Shown here piece by piece: positions 63,001-64,000 of a DNA stretch of 64,000 nucleotides. Position 1 is the stretch's first letter, and each line of letters opens with the position of its first letter. Under the pieces are notes generated by a model. That model searched no databases and was not told the origin of the DNA. It worked only from the letters and a program-made list of their open reading frames with translations. Both the position numbers and the translations under genes were made by a program. The stretch is from Isoetes taiwanensis (Eukaryota; Streptophyta; Lycopodiopsida; Isoetales; Isoetaceae), in assembly GCA_021234155.1 (NCBI GenBank), contig JAJEKV010000156.1:836230-900229 (forward strand), read 5' to 3'.

Positions 63001-64000
63001 TTACAGAGCTGATGCAACTGGAAGAAGGAAAAAGAGAGAGATTTGCAAAAAGAAAAGGATTTACAGAGATTTTTGTTGCAGATCTTCTATCCTTGCTGCC
63101 GGCAACTACAGAGATGCCATTGCAAAACGAAAAAGCTTGAAAAAGCTTGAAGAAGCTCGCGAACTTGCGACTTGCGAACCTGTGACTCCAAAAACCTGTG
63201 ATCTGCGGCGAAGAATCTGCATGAAGAAGCTGCATGAAGAATCTGCATGAAGAAGCGGCAAAGGAGCTCCACGAACCCTAAAAACAGAGGAACTTGCGCC
63301 GCCGGTCACGCAGAATCAGTAAACCCTACTTCCATTCCGTATTATTGGCTCATGCCACGTGTCGTCATAAGAGTGGTCGCCAGAGAATAATGACGACCCT
63401 ATTTCCATTTTGTGGGCATTCTTGTTTACTTGTTTATCCTAATCCTAAAACCATTATTTGGGACAATTTTTAAGAACGTAATTATATACCATTGCAGCTT
63501 GAAATTACAATTCAAAATTACCATTTGGTTGAAGTGCAAGTTATTGAAAACGGACAGCCCCAAACCTTGCATTGAGGATTTGTGCTTATAGACCTATCAA
63601 TCCCAAAAAGAGAAAGGAGATCAGTACCAAGAATTAAAAATTGCTTGAGCAATTCCGGCATGTTTTGCCATACTCAGTTTGCTTGCAGAATGATATTCCC
63701 TTTCCTTTCCTTCAAACCCCTTCATATTCCAATCTACGCTAAAAGTTTGCAACCACATGCAGCTCTTACCACCATTAGCTAATCTGTTGCAAAATATACA
63801 TCTCTGAATCCACCATTAGCTGATCTATTGCAAAATATACATCTCTGAATCCTCATATGGTTTTGCAGTTTGGCTAAACAGAGGCGTTGGTTTGGCTCAA
63901 TACCATCCACCATAGTTTTTCTTCTTCTGTTCTACTCTAAAAGCCGAAGCCCAAATTTCAAGAACCCAATAACTTCAGGAACCCAAAAACCTAAGCAAAA

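Overview
This is a land-plant nuclear window built almost entirely of nested transposable elements and satellites. The evidence is plant LTR-retrotransposon lineages (a Ty3/gypsy chromovirus with a C-terminal chromodomain, a second Ty3/gypsy primed by the initiator-Met tRNA, and Ty1/copia pieces), CACTA DNA transposons with 3-bp target duplications, plant-type TATA boxes, and plant histone-promoter-like motifs. No ordinary host gene, rRNA, intact tRNA or CRISPR array was found. A seed-free plant (fern or lycophyte) is a guess only. Coding remnants before about 27 kb carry far more small indels than those after about 28.7 kb, so part of the left-hand 'pseudogene' signal may be consensus error.

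Layout. 1-5.9 kb: six copies of an ~800-bp satellite flanked by 19-bp minisatellites in opposite orientations. 6.1-6.6 kb: a ~160-bp tandem repeat. 11.6-13.9 kb: degraded gag-protease-RT of a Ty3/gypsy element, broken by a foldback insertion (13.9-15.4 kb), resuming at 15.42-15.68 kb, then interrupted by a 22.7-kb insertion (15,678-38,378), and finishing at 38.38-40.5 kb as a nearly intact RNase H-integrase-chromodomain. Its 3' LTR (41.2-44.9 kb) is split by a 2.6-kb TA-flanked element. 46.08-52.74 kb: a second CACTA holding more minisatellite. 52.98-57.28 kb: copia integrase fragment, a CACTA-type terminus, then a minus-strand gypsy with 5' LTR. 58-58.9 kb: copia RT/RNase H. 59.87-60.0 kb: GATA microsatellite. 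60-64 kb: sparse AT-rich sequence.

The key object is the 15,678-38,378 insertion. It ends in a perfect 32-bp inverted repeat, and removing it restores the gypsy reading frame with no target-site duplication. It carries its own compact gene set: a divergent histone H3 beginning MARTK, with a lengthened loop 1 as in centromeric H3; at least four paralogous small coiled-coil genes, each 93-108 bp behind a TATA box; a zinc-ribbon exon; an acidic gene with a 67-bp intron; several unrecognised proteins; and a minus-strand multi-exon-like relic. About ten ~65-70-bp hairpins with the arm GATCACACGACGCCG sit between these genes. I know of no described element with this combination.

Inside its right part lies a 9.1-kb CACTA (CGA duplications). 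That in turn carries a 2.6-kb insert encoding an HUH-type replication endonuclease (HxH and YxxK motifs), bounded by 168-bp direct repeats.
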